Shown here: piece by piece, positions 15,210 to 26,100 of the stretch
How the letters are laid out: each line of letters starts with the position of its first letter
How positions within the stretch are numbered: the stretch's first letter is position 1
Assembly: GCA_002376725.1 (NCBI GenBank)
Contig: DFOM01000066.1
Location: 1 to 28,820 of the forward strand
Length of the DNA: 28,820 nucleotides
Direction: 5' to 3'
DNA from: Cloacimonetes bacterium UBA3541
GTDB taxonomy: Bacteria > Cloacimonadota > Cloacimonadia > Cloacimonadales > Cloacimonadaceae
The notes under the pieces: generated by a model
Told to the model about the DNA's origin: nothing
Seen by the model: the letters and a program-made list of their open reading frames with translations, nothing else
The model's database searches: none
Program-made: the position numbers and the translations under genes

Positions 15210-16019
15210 TTATTTTAAAGTAATAAAACCCTGTTCCTGAACTATTTTTTGTCCGGCATCAGATTGGATAAAGGCAATGTAGTCATTAACTGCTCCCTTA
15301 GCTTTTCCATTGGTATACATATACAGTTTCCTGGCAAGTTTATAAGTGCTATCTTTTACAGTTTTTTCACTGGGTATAACATTCTCTATTGTTACCGCTT
15401 TCACTTTATTGCTTAAAAATCCTAATCCGGCATAACCAATAGCACCGGGAGTAGTAGATACGGTTGTGGCTACGGCATTATTAGAAGCTAACAGTTGAGC
15501 AGAAGAGATGACTTTTGCTCCTGCCATAACCTTTTCATTAAAGACCTCAAAGGTTCCTGAAGAAACATCACGGGATATAACCACGATAGGAAGATTGGAA
15601 CCTCCAAGTTCATTCCAGTTACTTATTTTGCCTGAGTAAATATCTCTTAGCTGTTTAATGCTTAGATTCGTTATGGGATTGGATGAATGGACAATTACAG
15701 CTATACCATCCAGAGCAATCGCATAGGCTACGGGCTGAATACCTTTAGATTTTGCCTGAGTTATTTCTTTTGCTTTCATAGGGCGACTGGAATTAGCTAT
15801 ATCTACCGTTCCATTCATTAATGCTGCAATTCCTACTCCAGAACCACCACCTCTAATAGATATATTAATCTCTGGTAATGCATTCATAAAAGCTTCTGCC
15901 GTTGCCTGAGCAATAGGAAGCACGGTAGTTGAGCCTGAACAAGTTATATTAGTTTTAGCCAAGGCAGTAAAGGTGATTAAAACGAGTGTTAGGATAATCA
16001 TAAATACTTTGTTTTTCAT
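15210..16019 (-). CDS. pstS: Phosphate-binding protein PstS
   Basis: The 269-aa protein has a signal peptide (about 1-21). The mature part is a periplasmic type II binding protein. Phosphate-contact segments are SGSTTVLPIAQ (28-38), RGGGSGVGIAAL (56-67), ANSSRP and SRDVSSGTFEVF. The IYSGKISNWNELGG loop is a PstS hallmark. It captures phosphate for PstCA. There is no lipobox cysteine at the cleavage site, so it is probably soluble in the periplasm. A perfect AGGAGG site precedes the ATG, and the gene starts 9 bases after the porin stop, indicating one transcript. Confidence 0.96.
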   Translation of the reverse strand: MKNKVFMIILTLVLITFTALAKTNITCSGSTTVLPIAQATAEAFMNALPEINISIRGGGSGVGIAALMNGTVDIANSSRPMKAKEITQAKSKGIQPVAYAIALDGIAVIVHSSNPITNLSIKQLRDIYSGKISNWNELGGSNLPIVVISRDVSSGTFEVFNEKVMAGAKVISSAQLLASNNAVATTVSTTPGAIGYAGLGFLSNKVKAVTIENVIPSEKTVKDSTYKLARKLYMYTNGKAKGAVNDYIAFIQSDAGQKIVQEQGFITLK

Positions 16020-16028
16020 TAGTTCCTC

Positions 16029-17141
16029 CTATAATTTTATAGTATTATTAAATCGCCATTTATATTGAAGTAAAAGGGTTTGACTATCTTTCATTTTATT
16101 CGCATACTGAGATGAGGATTCATCTTCATCATAGGTTTTAACTATATAATTGAGCTGAAGTTGCATAGCTGGATTAGCACTCTCATCGTGCATAAAGTTA
16201 TAATTAAGTCCTGCTGTGATGCTATTAAGTAAGTTGGGGTTTGAAGGATTATCGGTTTCATTCCATCTATCATAGCGTCCTAAAAGGGCAAAATCAATTC
16301 CTGTAAACTTTGCCATTTTCAAGGTTGGAAAGACACTTAGACAGTTAGCAGTGTAATCTTTATGAGAAAAGTCCTTTGCATATTTAACATCTTTATTGAT
16401 ATACTCAATCCAGATATCCACTGGACCATATGCCAGGCGCAATAATCCATCAAACAATAGTTGATCATTATAGTTGGGATTCGGACTGTTATTGGAAAGA
16501 AGAGGGTTTCTCTCACTGCTATTGGTCATCACTGAACCACCTAGGGTGAGACCCTGGATAGGAGTTAAACGAAGATTGGCTAATAGTGATGGATTTATAT
16601 TATCTTTTAAATTCACTCCATAGCTTTTATATCCTTCTCCATTATAAAAACCCAGGGCATATTCTCCCCATCCTTTAGGAATATAGCCATTGAAAGTGAT
16701 GCCATAATCGGATGAGCTGACTATTTTGTATTCATCGGAAGGTGCTTTACCAATAAGGTCATAACTCCAATCGTAAATAGTACCAAAATATACTTTCTGT
16801 AGTCCAACGGTAGTAGTTAAATCCGGAACAGGAATTAAGTGAGAAAAATCCACATATGCGTATTTTAATTTTAATCCTGCACCATCTTTAATCAGGTCTG
16901 AACTAAAAATATCAACGGTAAAGCGTCCCTTGATAGTTTCGCTGAATTTAGGTTCCAATCCAATATACCCTCGTTCTAAAGAAAAATAATTTTTTAGTAT
17001 AATATTGCTGCTATCGCCGGGAGCTTTTCCATTTTCCAGAGTCCAACGGTTCCACATCTCGCCAGTGATTTTTAATTCCTGGCAATACAGTTGAACAGAT
17101 AAGATTAATCCTATCAGGGTAATCCAGATTATTTTTTTCAT
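16029..17141 (-). CDS. Outer-membrane porin, probably phosphate-selective (OprP/OprO-like)
   Basis: The 370-aa protein has a signal peptide (about 1-20, ending LYCQ). A long run of alternating amphipathic strands follows, ending in a strand with aromatic residues (LLLQYKWRFNN), as expected for a beta-barrel. Segments such as SLERGYIGLEPKFSETIKGRFTVDIF, LKLKYAYVDF, VGLQKVYFGTIYDW and YALGFYNGEGY resemble the phosphate-selective porin O/P family. Genetic context supports the substrate: it is the first gene of the pst operon, behind a candidate Pho box and an AAGGAGG ribosome-binding site. It would pass phosphate through the outer membrane to PstS. Selectivity residues cannot be assigned by eye; a general porin is the alternative. 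Confidence 0.65.
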   Translation of the reverse strand: MKKIIWITLIGLILSVQLYCQELKITGEMWNRWTLENGKAPGDSSNIILKNYFSLERGYIGLEPKFSETIKGRFTVDIFSSDLIKDGAGLKLKYAYVDFSHLIPVPDLTTTVGLQKVYFGTIYDWSYDLIGKAPSDEYKIVSSSDYGITFNGYIPKGWGEYALGFYNGEGYKSYGVNLKDNINPSLLANLRLTPIQGLTLGGSVMTNSSERNPLLSNNSPNPNYNDQLLFDGLLRLAYGPVDIWIEYINKDVKYAKDFSHKDYTANCLSVFPTLKMAKFTGIDFALLGRYDRWNETDNPSNPNLLNSITAGLNYNFMHDESANPAMQLQLNYIVKTYDEDESSSQYANKMKDSQTLLLQYKWRFNNTIKL

Positions 17142-17172
17142 ATTTTTATTTCCTCCTTGGAAATTCTACCCT

Positions 17173-17225
17173 ATTATAGGTTTAAATTGTTAGGATTTTA
17201 TAAGCTGGGGGTTAAGATTTGTTAA
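17173..17225 (-). promoter_or_regulatory. Candidate Pho box and promoter of the porin-pst operon
   Basis: On the minus strand four TTAACA-like hexamers recur at 10-11-bp intervals: TTAACA (17220-17225), TTAACC (17210-17215), CTTATA (17199-17204) and CTAACA (17188-17193). Nine bases further comes a perfect TATAAT (17173-17178), with no good -35. Direct repeats at one helical turn placed where a -35 should be are the usual form of PhoB/PhoP sites. The transcript would start about 25 bases before the porin start codon. Confidence 0.65.
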
Positions 17226-17261
17226 CTATCTATATAATTGAGTGTATATAAAGAAGTTAGC

Positions 17262-17777
17262 CTATTCAGCAGTTCTGGAAACGGACTTTATTCTGCGTAA
17301 TGCCTTAGACCTCAATTGTTTAACTCTTTCTACGGATATGCCCATCTCAGAAGAGATTTCTTTTAAGGTTAAATTCTCAACATAGGATAGATAGATAACC
17401 CTCTTTTCCCATCCAGGCATATCATCAGGAATATAGTTTTGAAGATTTCTATTCTTAAAATCGGGGAGTTCGTTTTTATCTATGACTTCTGAATCGCACA
17501 AGGAGTTTGCCTGTAGTGACTGTTTTTTTTCTTTATCTAATGCAGCCAGGATTCTCTTTTTGATGTGCCAGACAGCGTAGGTGGAGAATTTAGTTCCTTT
17601 GGTTGGATTATAACTTTTTGCGGCATCTAACAATCCCAGTAATGCTTCCTGCTGTAAATCTTCTAACGGGAGTTCGGCATTTTTATACTGATGGCAAATG
17701 CTATATGCCAAGGAGGAATACTCATTTATAATGGCATCGTAATCTATGGTGTGTTCTTTATCGGAGTCAATATTCAT
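17262..17777 (-). CDS. Small sigma-70-family RNA polymerase sigma factor
   Basis: The 171-aa protein has sigma region 2 (about 12-83; EDLQQEALLGLLDAAKSYNP, FSTYAVWHIKKRI) and region 4 (about 119-165). Region 4 has a clear helix-turn-helix (LTLKEISSEMGISVERVKQLRSKALRRIK). Region 1 and a recognisable region 3 are missing. It is therefore an alternative factor, not the housekeeping one. The ATG at 17775-17777 lies inside the end of the PhoR-like kinase gene (11-base overlap), so it is co-translated with the PhoB/PhoR pair and may be made under phosphate limitation. No anti-sigma gene is adjacent. Its target promoters are unknown. Confidence 0.85.
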   Translation of the reverse strand: MNIDSDKEHTIDYDAIINEYSSLAYSICHQYKNAELPLEDLQQEALLGLLDAAKSYNPTKGTKFSTYAVWHIKKRILAALDKEKKQSLQANSLCDSEVIDKNELPDFKNRNLQNYIPDDMPGWEKRVIYLSYVENLTLKEISSEMGISVERVKQLRSKALRRIKSVSRTAE

Positions 17778-19101
17778 TTTTTAATCCTGAGTTTTTCTGG
17801 GGTAATGTTAGCTTAAAAGTAGTGCCTTCTCCCAATTTACTGGTTACGGTGATATCACCATGATGGAGAAGGATAATGTGTTTCACTATTGCTAATCCTA
17901 AGCCAGTTCCATTACGACTTCTGGAACGAGAAGGGTCTGCCACATAGAAGCGTTCAAATATTCTGGACAGATGTTCTGGTGCTATTCCGGTGCCTGTATC
18001 GGAAACTTCAAATATCACTTTATTTCCTTCTTTCTGGCTTTTTATAAGGATAGTTCCTTTATCGGTATAACGAAGAGAGTTTTGCACTAAGTTTATAAAA
18101 ACCTGTTCCAGACGGAAGGGGTCACAAACTAATCTCGGGATAGCAGGGTCCAGATTGATTTCCAGATTCAATTTCTTTTCTTGTATTTCTGGTTCCAGAA
18201 TCAATCTTATATTGTCAAAAAAGGTGGTGAGATTAATGTCCTGTAGTTCCAGTTGTGCTGTGCTTTCCAGTTGAATAAGTTGTTCCAAATCTCCAATAAG
18301 ATGATTCAGACGCTGACTATGATTAAGAATTATCTTCAGATAACGGGTGTGATTTTGTTCTGGAGAAGATAGCATAGCTTCGGTAAATCCCTGGATGGCG
18401 GTCATTGGTGTTCTCAATTCATGAGCCAGATTGACAATAAAATCTTTTTTCATCTGTTCGGTCTGGCGTATTGCGTCTATATTATGCAGGATAAAGATTT
18501 TGCGTTTAGCTTCCTGATTTAGACTGCAGGAAAATAAGAAGCTGTGATTCTGGAGTGTGATTTCCGAGATTTGCTTTTCTGGCGATGCATCCGTTTTCTC
18601 AAGGGAAGCCAACAATTCCGGATGACGGATTATTTCCTGATAATAAGGTTTTTGAGCTGGATTATAGGTGGGAAAAAGATTCTGGAAAGGTTCATTTGCC
18701 CAGATTATTCTACCTTCATCATCCTGAGCCCAGAGAGCATCTTCTATGGAATTGAGTAGCAATCTCAATTCCTGTCTATGAATCGTAAGATGATGAATCA
18801 CTTCCTCCAATCTTTCCAGCATCTGATTAAACACAGCGGCAACTTCATCAACTTCTTTTATGCCCAGCTCTGGTAAACGCTGATTATATTCTCCCTGAGC
18901 AATAGTGTGGGCAATATTTATCCAGCTTTTTCTTATTTTATTTATCTGGTGCTGAAGAACAAAGATACTGAGCAGAGAGATCAAACCTACGATAAAGAGA
19001 GTAAGCCAGATGGGAGCTTTCAGGATCAAGCATACAGCAACGCTTAAGAGCAATAGAAGCAAAGAAGTGATAATTAAAGGACTGAGCTGATATTTCCTCA
19101 T
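17767..19101 (-). CDS. phoR: Sensor histidine kinase, PhoR-like
   Basis: The 444-aa membrane kinase has two closely spaced hydrophobic helices (about 8-28 and 30-50) with almost no periplasmic loop, as in PhoR. A HAMP-like linker (about 52-105) and a PAS domain (about 112-210; SIEDALWAQDDEGRIIWANE) follow. HisKA has H227 (NLAHELRTP). The HATPase domain has N341 (NLVQNSLRYT), DTGTG (368-372) and GTGLGLA (398-404). The minimal periplasmic part suggests that it senses phosphate through PstSCAB/PhoU rather than directly. It is translationally coupled to the upstream response regulator (4-base overlap) and to the downstream sigma gene. The phoR name rests on architecture and the nearby pst operon. 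Confidence 0.85.
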   Translation of the reverse strand: MRKYQLSPLIITSLLLLLLSVAVCLILKAPIWLTLFIVGLISLLSIFVLQHQINKIRKSWINIAHTIAQGEYNQRLPELGIKEVDEVAAVFNQMLERLEEVIHHLTIHRQELRLLLNSIEDALWAQDDEGRIIWANEPFQNLFPTYNPAQKPYYQEIIRHPELLASLEKTDASPEKQISEITLQNHSFLFSCSLNQEAKRKIFILHNIDAIRQTEQMKKDFIVNLAHELRTPMTAIQGFTEAMLSSPEQNHTRYLKIILNHSQRLNHLIGDLEQLIQLESTAQLELQDINLTTFFDNIRLILEPEIQEKKLNLEINLDPAIPRLVCDPFRLEQVFINLVQNSLRYTDKGTILIKSQKEGNKVIFEVSDTGTGIAPEHLSRIFERFYVADPSRSRSRNGTGLGLAIVKHIILLHHGDITVTSKLGEGTTFKLTLPQKNSGLKNEY

Positions 19102-19799
19102 TGTCCAGAATCTTCCTCATATAAAGAAAATTTATAGCCCATTCCACGAATATTTTTAATCATCCAGGCAAAATCATCCAATTTTTCTCGTAAATTACGA
19201 ATGTGAACATCTACTGTTCTTTCAATTACAATCTTATCATTTCCCCAGAGATAATCCAGGATCTGATTTCTACTATAAACCCATCCCGGTCGTTGGGTGA
19301 GAAGCTGCAAAATCTTGAATTCAGTTAAGGTTAAATCTATTTTCTTATCTCTTATATAAACCTCAAATTTATTGAAATCTATCTTGAAGTCAGGTGTTAT
19401 AGTTAGAACATTTTTAGAGGTCTCCCAGCCCCTTCTCCGTAAAACTGCCTTCACTCTTGCCACCAATTCCGAACTGGCAAAGGGTTTTGTGATATAATCA
19501 TCTGCTCCATATTCCAGACCTTTTACCCTATCTTCCACATCTGTTCTGGCAGTTAACATTATTATGGGAATAGTTTCCCATGCTGGTCTATTCTTGATAA
19601 TCCTACAGGCTTCCATACCATCTAAATCGGGAAGCATTAAATCCAGTATGATTAAATCGGGGATTTGTTCATCCAGACGATTCAGCATCGCTTTTGCTCC
19701 AGTAAATCCCTCTGTATTATATCCAGCCTGGGCTAATACCAATCTTAACAATTCAAGAATGTCCGTTTCATCTTCTACTATATATATCTTATTATTCAT
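19098..19799 (-). CDS. phoB: OmpR/PhoB-family response regulator
   Basis: The 233-aa protein has an N-terminal receiver domain with E9/D10, phospho-acceptor D53 (LIILDLMLPDLDG), T83 (MLTA) and K105 (ITKPF). A C-terminal winged-helix DNA-binding domain (about 130-228) follows, with LTLTEFKILQLL, PGWVYSRNQILDYLWG and RTVDVHIRNLREKL. These are typical of PhoB. Its TGA overlaps the ATG of the kinase gene (ATGA). With the pst operon 2 kb away and the candidate Pho box at 17188-17225, it is the likely activator of that operon. No matching repeat set is visible ahead of its own start. Confidence 0.88.
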   Translation of the reverse strand: MNNKIYIVEDETDILELLRLVLAQAGYNTEGFTGAKAMLNRLDEQIPDLIILDLMLPDLDGMEACRIIKNRPAWETIPIIMLTARTDVEDRVKGLEYGADDYITKPFASSELVARVKAVLRRRGWETSKNVLTITPDFKIDFNKFEVYIRDKKIDLTLTEFKILQLLTQRPGWVYSRNQILDYLWGNDKIVIERTVDVHIRNLREKLDDFAWMIKNIRGMGYKFSLYEEDSGQ

Positions 19800-19933
19800 A
19801 ACTTATATCCCCTATTTAAGACTCTTTTCTTTATATCTTATTATCTGGCAAGAAAAAACACTTGTTTTTAAATTAATTTTTCTTAACAAATAGAAAGATG
19901 TTGAATGCTTGTTCTAAGGTTTATAGCCTTAAA

Positions 19934-20037
19934 GGAATAAATTAGCGTAGAAAAGGATAAATTCGCAAGAATTGGGATAAATTCGCAGGTGAAAAATAGG
20001 GAATTATAGTGATGGTATATTCTTGAAAGCTTCTGTG
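19934..20037. repeat. Dispersed noncoding repeat, copy A
   Basis: It contains GGATAAATTCGCA at 19955-19967 and again at 19975-19987, 20 bases apart. A weaker match (GGAATAAATTAGCG) sits at 19934-19947. The second full unit continues AGGTGAAAA, then a TAGGGAATTATA-like stretch, and ends near 20037 in GAAAGCTTCTG. The same order recurs at 27098-27186 (copy B) in the same orientation. Confidence 0.75.
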
Positions 20038-20062
20038 GGGTTTCTTACCGATAAAAAACCTA

Positions 20063-20095
20063 AACGAAAACCCCCGCTTTTTAATGAGCGGGGGG
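20063..20095 (-). terminator. Terminator of the 2106-aa surface-protein gene
   Basis: CCCCCGCT (20071-20078) and AGCGGGGG (20087-20094) form a very GC-rich 8-bp stem with an 8-nt loop. On the minus strand it is followed by TTTTCG and further T-rich sequence. It lies about 30 bases after the stop at 20123. Confidence 0.85.
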
Positions 20096-20122
20096 CTTAT
20101 AATTTCTGCGGTAAAACCGCAA

Positions 20123-23100
20123 TTATTTATTAGGTTTAGATTTAGTTGGCATCAGTGATTGATTTGCCAGGCCAGTTTCATAACGATGTTTAATATTCAG
20201 ATTACCTTTATGCTGAATAGGATTACTATATCTTATTTTCTGACGATTTACATTCCGCATTCCACCAACAGATGTGACTTTATAGAAAGCCATTGCATCG
20301 GTAGTGAAATTAGGATCAGTCCAGGAAGTGCCAAATGCATCAGCGTACCAGCTGAAGGTGCCATAGGGATCAGTAGCTTTATAGATAGAGTATTTAATTG
20401 CTCCACTAACAGGTGTCCAGCTGATAGTACCATTACTGGCTATGGTAACCTCAGGAACACTGATCAAACCATAAGGTATGGAAAAGGCAGTAACTTCAGC
20501 ATTTTCAGGAAAATTACCTACCTTATAGGCTCCACCATATTCAGTATCTATCCAGTACAAAGCACCACCTCCGGCATATCCTGCCAGGAAGAGCAGTCCA
20601 TTAACCTGATCAAAAGCTGCATCCTGAGCATAGTCAAGGTCTATACCAAGAAATCCTTTTAGAGTCAATTCTCTGGTTGAGACATTAATTTGCCACAGGC
20701 AGTCAGAGGCAAGATCTATTCCATATAGAGTATTGGTATGATTATCATAGGCAATATCAATGATAAAGCCATACATATCTTCTAAGTCTGTGGGTGTACC
20801 CTCTAAATTATACCATAAGGCACCTGAAAGAGTAGCAGCACCAGTATTGACATTCATCGTGTAGAGATTTACTCCATCTGTCCCATACAGAATATTGTGG
20901 TTATCATCATAGGCAATACCCATAATATCAGCTCCCATCTCACCTAACAAGGTGGATGCACCTGTCATAGCATTTATTTCCCAGAAGTTATCCGTAGCTA
21001 AAGTTCCAACATCATATTCACAGCCTAACCATTTACCGTTTGTCCAATCTGCTCCTGCCATAAAAATCGTTACCAGTGGAGGATTGGGCAAGTTATACAT
21101 AGTTCCAGGTGTAGCAAGGTTAAACTGCACAAAATTATAGGTAAATAAATTCTCTGCAACTGCATCCGTATCCAGAGGCAGACAAATCAATACATCTTGA
21201 AGTGTATCATTCTCGGTAACTTCATCCATATTCAAGTTAGTGGTCACTGTCACCAGAGAAACAGTCCATAATGCTGGTGTAAGAGGTGCAAAAGTTACCT
21301 GTTGACTCATTGCCAAACCTAGATTGTTTACCGTCTGAATATTTGTATAGCTATCCCCTATTGTGCAGGTAACCGTGAAGGTCTCTGTATTCAACCCATT
21401 GTTAATTACCGTTGCCTTAGGCGTTACTAAGGTATTTTCACCAACTACCGGAACAGGCAAATCCCAGCTTACGGGTGCCACATCATGATTAGGCGGTTGA
21501 CTAAATACAACATCATCAATAGACCAATAATTAAATTGATAGTGATCCCCATCCAGAGTCCAGGCAATATAGGTAGTGGGTGAATTCAGATCAGTGATTA
21601 AAACACTCATTAATCCACTTACATTTCCATTACCACTAATGATAGACCAGGAAGTATCATACCAGGTGGTTAAATCGTGACTGTATTGTAATTTTGCGGT
21701 GATTCCAAAGTCCCAATCTTCATAATAAGTGCGGAATCGTATATTCATAGCAGAAACACCAGCAGTAATGATAGGAGGAGATATAAGACGACTTATACCT
21801 GTTTCAGATACAAGTACATAGCTAGTATTCATTTCATAGGGTGTACCACCAGCATAATTGGTATAACTCAAAGACCAGCGATTGGATGTTATTTCTCCAG
21901 AATAGGTCTGAGTCCAATTCAGGGGCCAGGTACCATCCGTACCAAAATCTTGAGTATAAGGAAGTGGAACCCGGGGATCTGTGGGTATTTCTTCAAATTC
22001 TAACTTAATGTTGGGATAACCACTCACTAAAGCTCCAGCAGGAGGAGTTGCAGGAACAGGATTTGTGCTATCGGCTGCATAACTTATACTGCGATTTCCT
22101 TTAGTTTCTACAAATGTACAATAAAAATATTCAACATCCGAATCATAGCCGGATTCGTTTTCATCCACCGCAATCACAAGATTCTGATCAGTATGATAGA
22201 ATGGCGGGTCAAGATTAATTTCTATCCAACCTTCCCCTGCACTCAAATCTAAAGTAACCTCATATACTGAGAACCCTGTAATAGGTATCCAATCAATGGT
22301 TGAATCAAATGCAGTCTTATCTGTATGACCGAGATATACAGTCCAAACATTACTATTACTAGCAGCTCCAGCACCATTCCAATAATAATATATCTTTTCA
22401 ATATTTCTATTGGCTTTATTAATCTCACCCTGCAGGAAGATACTCTGGCTATAGCTATATCTGTAATTAGGGTCTATAGGAAGGCCAAGCTCTTCAGTTC
22501 CAGTTCCAATAACAATAATTTCTTCTGGCAAGCCGGTAGCACTTAAGGATACATCATAATCATTGCCACCATAAGTAATTCTTAAGATTGCAGTGAAAAG
22601 ACCTTCGTGTGTGGCATTAGCATAAACATTAATTTGTCCAGATTCATTATGTTCAAGACTAAAATTAAAATCATCAATCGCAAAACCAGAACCAATGATT
22701 TGAGTATTATCTACTTTATTTATTATAAGATCTCCAATTCCTAGATTAGTTACCGTTACTTTCTTAGGTCCTACTTGAACTCCAAGGGCTACTTCTCCAA
22801 AATTTAAGCTGGTAGGGGTATAATATAGATCAGGTCCAGTTGTAACTTGACGAATAATAACATTATCTACCATCAAGTTATTATTATCTGTACTAATTAA
22901 AGATTCAGCATAGAAACCTATATATTTAGTTCCCACATAACTATCCAAATCAATTATATATGTTTCTCCCGTAGCTGGTATATTATCATATACATTAGGA
23001 GATCCAGTGTTATTCCATTCCATCAGAATAGTGGGAGAACTCATATCAGGATTATTACTTATAACTACTAAAAACCTGTTATCATCCTGTCCTCCTGGCT

Positions 23101-26100
23101 CTACAGGAGTAGATTGAGTTCCATATTTCATTAATGCTAGATCAAGTTCAAGTTCATAACCAGTAGCAGGAATCTGTATTGGTGGAGTAACTAACCAATC
23201 ATAATGATCACTATAGTATATATTTATTGTCGCCGCTTTATTAACTGGAGAAGTTATATTTAACCAATCACCTTGAAACCAATCACCTCCAGACGCAGGC
23301 GTGCCACCATCAATCAAATATCTTAATTGAGACCAATTAGTAGGCATCCAGGTAGAAAAGTCTGTTACATATGGAAATGTTGTTATCGTTGGATCGGTTC
23401 TTGTCATAAAGCTTCTTTCTGCTGCATGGGCTTCATCAAAACCCTCTTTATAAGCTGAAACTGTCCACTGGTAAGTAGTGTTATATTCAAGAGCATTAGT
23501 TCCTGGGATAGTATAACTCGTTGTTGTTCTTGATACCGTAGCTATAGGATTATTATAATCAATAGGATTGCCACAATAAATCTTGAATCCATCTGGAACA
23601 CCTCCAATGGTTGCTGCAGTCCAGGAGAAAGTTGGGATAATACTCACATTTTCAGCTCCATCAGCAGGAGAAACCAGGGTAGGTGCTTCAGGTGTCTCAG
23701 GGGTAATTTCTGGTCCAAAAACACAGTCAACATAGAAACCTGCATATTGCAAACCAGTTCTAAAACCAAGATAGTAATTATTTCCTTCTAAGCTACTCAA
23801 GTCTATTACATTTTGATACCAGGTGTGGGTAGCAGCAAAGGTTATATTACCAGGTAATTGAGTCCAGGTGATGCGATCGGATGAATAAATAACCTGTAAT
23901 ATTCCTGATGTATAAGTACCAAGTGCCCAGAAATCTAAAGTACTGGTTGAAGTTATAGTTAATTTAGGAGTTGAAAGGATATACTGAGTGGTATCTGAAC
24001 CATGTTGATGTGCAGAAGCAGAACCATGTTTAGCATAGGTTGTACTACGACTCCAAAAGCCAGGATTTGCCCAACACAAAGGCGGGAAATCGGTACTTTC
24101 AAAACTCTCGGCTAATTGGGTTGTAGTTGGTGTTTTGAAAGACCAGACCTCACAACCTTCTGCGGGACCATTCTCGTTATAAGGAATCACTTGCCAGTAA
24201 TAAGTATGACTATACTCAATTACCAAATCTTCCAAATCGGATAAACTGTAAGTTGTTCCAGTTTGATCTGTAATAAAATCATCTGCATTAACATTATCAT
24301 CATCACTTATATATAACTTATAGCCATCTGCTATCCCTCCTCCACCACCAGTCCAGGATAGTGTATCATCAAGGAAAGCCCAACCGCTATCAGAAGGACG
24401 AATTAATACCGCTGGATCGGGAGGAGCCTGTGTTAATTCTGGTCCAAAAACAGCATCTACATAAATATTACCAGTTGTAGTTTGAGCAGGAGATCGGAAG
24501 GCAAGATATTTTTCACCAGCATAATCACTTAAATCAATAGATATATTATACCAGACATTAGCAGCAGCATAAGTAATATCAGCTCCTATTTGAGTCCAGT
24601 TTATCTTATCGGTTGAATATAGTATTCGTAGTTTTTGGCTTGTATTTGATGCCCTCGTACTGAAATTCAAGGCGCTACCAGAAGTAATAGTGCATTTAGG
24701 AGTTGAAATATCATATACAGTTGAAGATGTATAAGCATACATACACGCAATACCATGAGTATAGCAAGAAGTTGTCCTTGTCCAATAAGATGTACTTGAT
24801 GTTGTCCTTGCCCAACCCCTAGGCGGGAAATCGGTATTTTCAAAACTTTCGGCTAATTGAATTTCAGCTGGTGTTTTGAAAGACCAGACCGGACAACCTT
24901 CTGCGGGACCATTCTCGTTATAAGGGACCACTTTCCAGTAATAACTATGACCATACTCAATTACTAAATCTTCTAAATCGGATAAACTGTAAGTTGTTAC
25001 AGTTTGATCTGTAATATAATCATCATTATCAACGGTAGCATCATCACTTATATATAACTTATAGCTATCTACTATCCCTCCACCACCACCAGTCCAGGAT
25101 AGTGTATTATCAAGAAAAGCCCAACCGCCATCAGCAGGATAAACTAATACCGCAGGATTGGGAGGTTCAGCAGCAATTTCTGGTCCAACAAAGGCGTCAA
25201 TATAAAGGCAATATTGACGATTTGATTTGTAATGAACTGCTACATATTTTGTTTCCACAGGAAGGTCTGTTTTTACATATTGTTGCCAGGATGTGGAAGT
25301 ATTAGTAATATCTTCACTCCAGGTAAAGTCAGCAATTTCAGTTCCAGTTGAAGACCAGCCTACCCGGAATACTTCATATCCAAAAGTAGAATAACCTCTA
25401 TACCAGAAACTTACGGTTTGATCTCCTGCTGTTACTACTAATTGAGGAGTAATCAAATATTGATCATAGGGTGGACCGTATACATAAGAAGAGAATCTGA
25501 AAGACCGGCTACCCTGATGTGCATAATCCGTTGAATGTGTCATCAGGTTTCTACTAGGTGGATCTAGATTAGCATATCTAATGGTCCATCCATTCGGAGG
25601 ACAAGTTTCGCTTTCGAAACTCTCCGCTAATTGAGTTTCATTTGGTGTTTTGAAAGACCAGACCGGACAACCTTCTGCGGGACCATTCTCGTTATAAGGG
25701 ACCACTTTCCAATAATAGGTCATGCCAGGTTCCAAAATAGGAGTATAAGTTGTTCCAGTTTGATCTATAATAAAATCATCTTCATTAACGATATCATCAT
25801 CACTTATATATAACTTATAGCCATCAACTATCCCTCCACCACTAATCCAGGATAGTGTAACATCAAGGAAAGCCCAATCACCATTAGCGGGAGAAACTAG
25901 AACAGCCGGATTGGGAGGTACAGCAATTTGGGGTCCAACAAAGGCATCAATATAAAGGTAATATTGATTTACTGATTTGTAATGGACTGCTACATATTTT
26001 GTTTCTACCGGAAGGTCTGTTTTTACATATTGTTGCCAGGTTGTGGAAGCATTAGTAATATCTTCACTCCAGGTAAAGTTAGCAATTTCAGTTCCAGTTG

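Larger units (their letters stand above)
19800..20122. other. Intergenic region with repeat element and terminator
   Basis: This 323-bp gap lies between the phoB start and the stop of the giant surface-protein gene. It contains an AT-rich phoB leader (19800-19920), the repeat element at 19934-20037, a terminator (20063-20095) and a 6-bp-stem hairpin TGCGGT/ACCGCA (20107-20121) right after the 20123 stop. I found no confident phoB promoter. Confidence 0.6.

Noticed and set aside
19934..19987. Short 20-bp-period repeats as a CRISPR array.
   Set aside because: Only two or three units, with spacers far too short.
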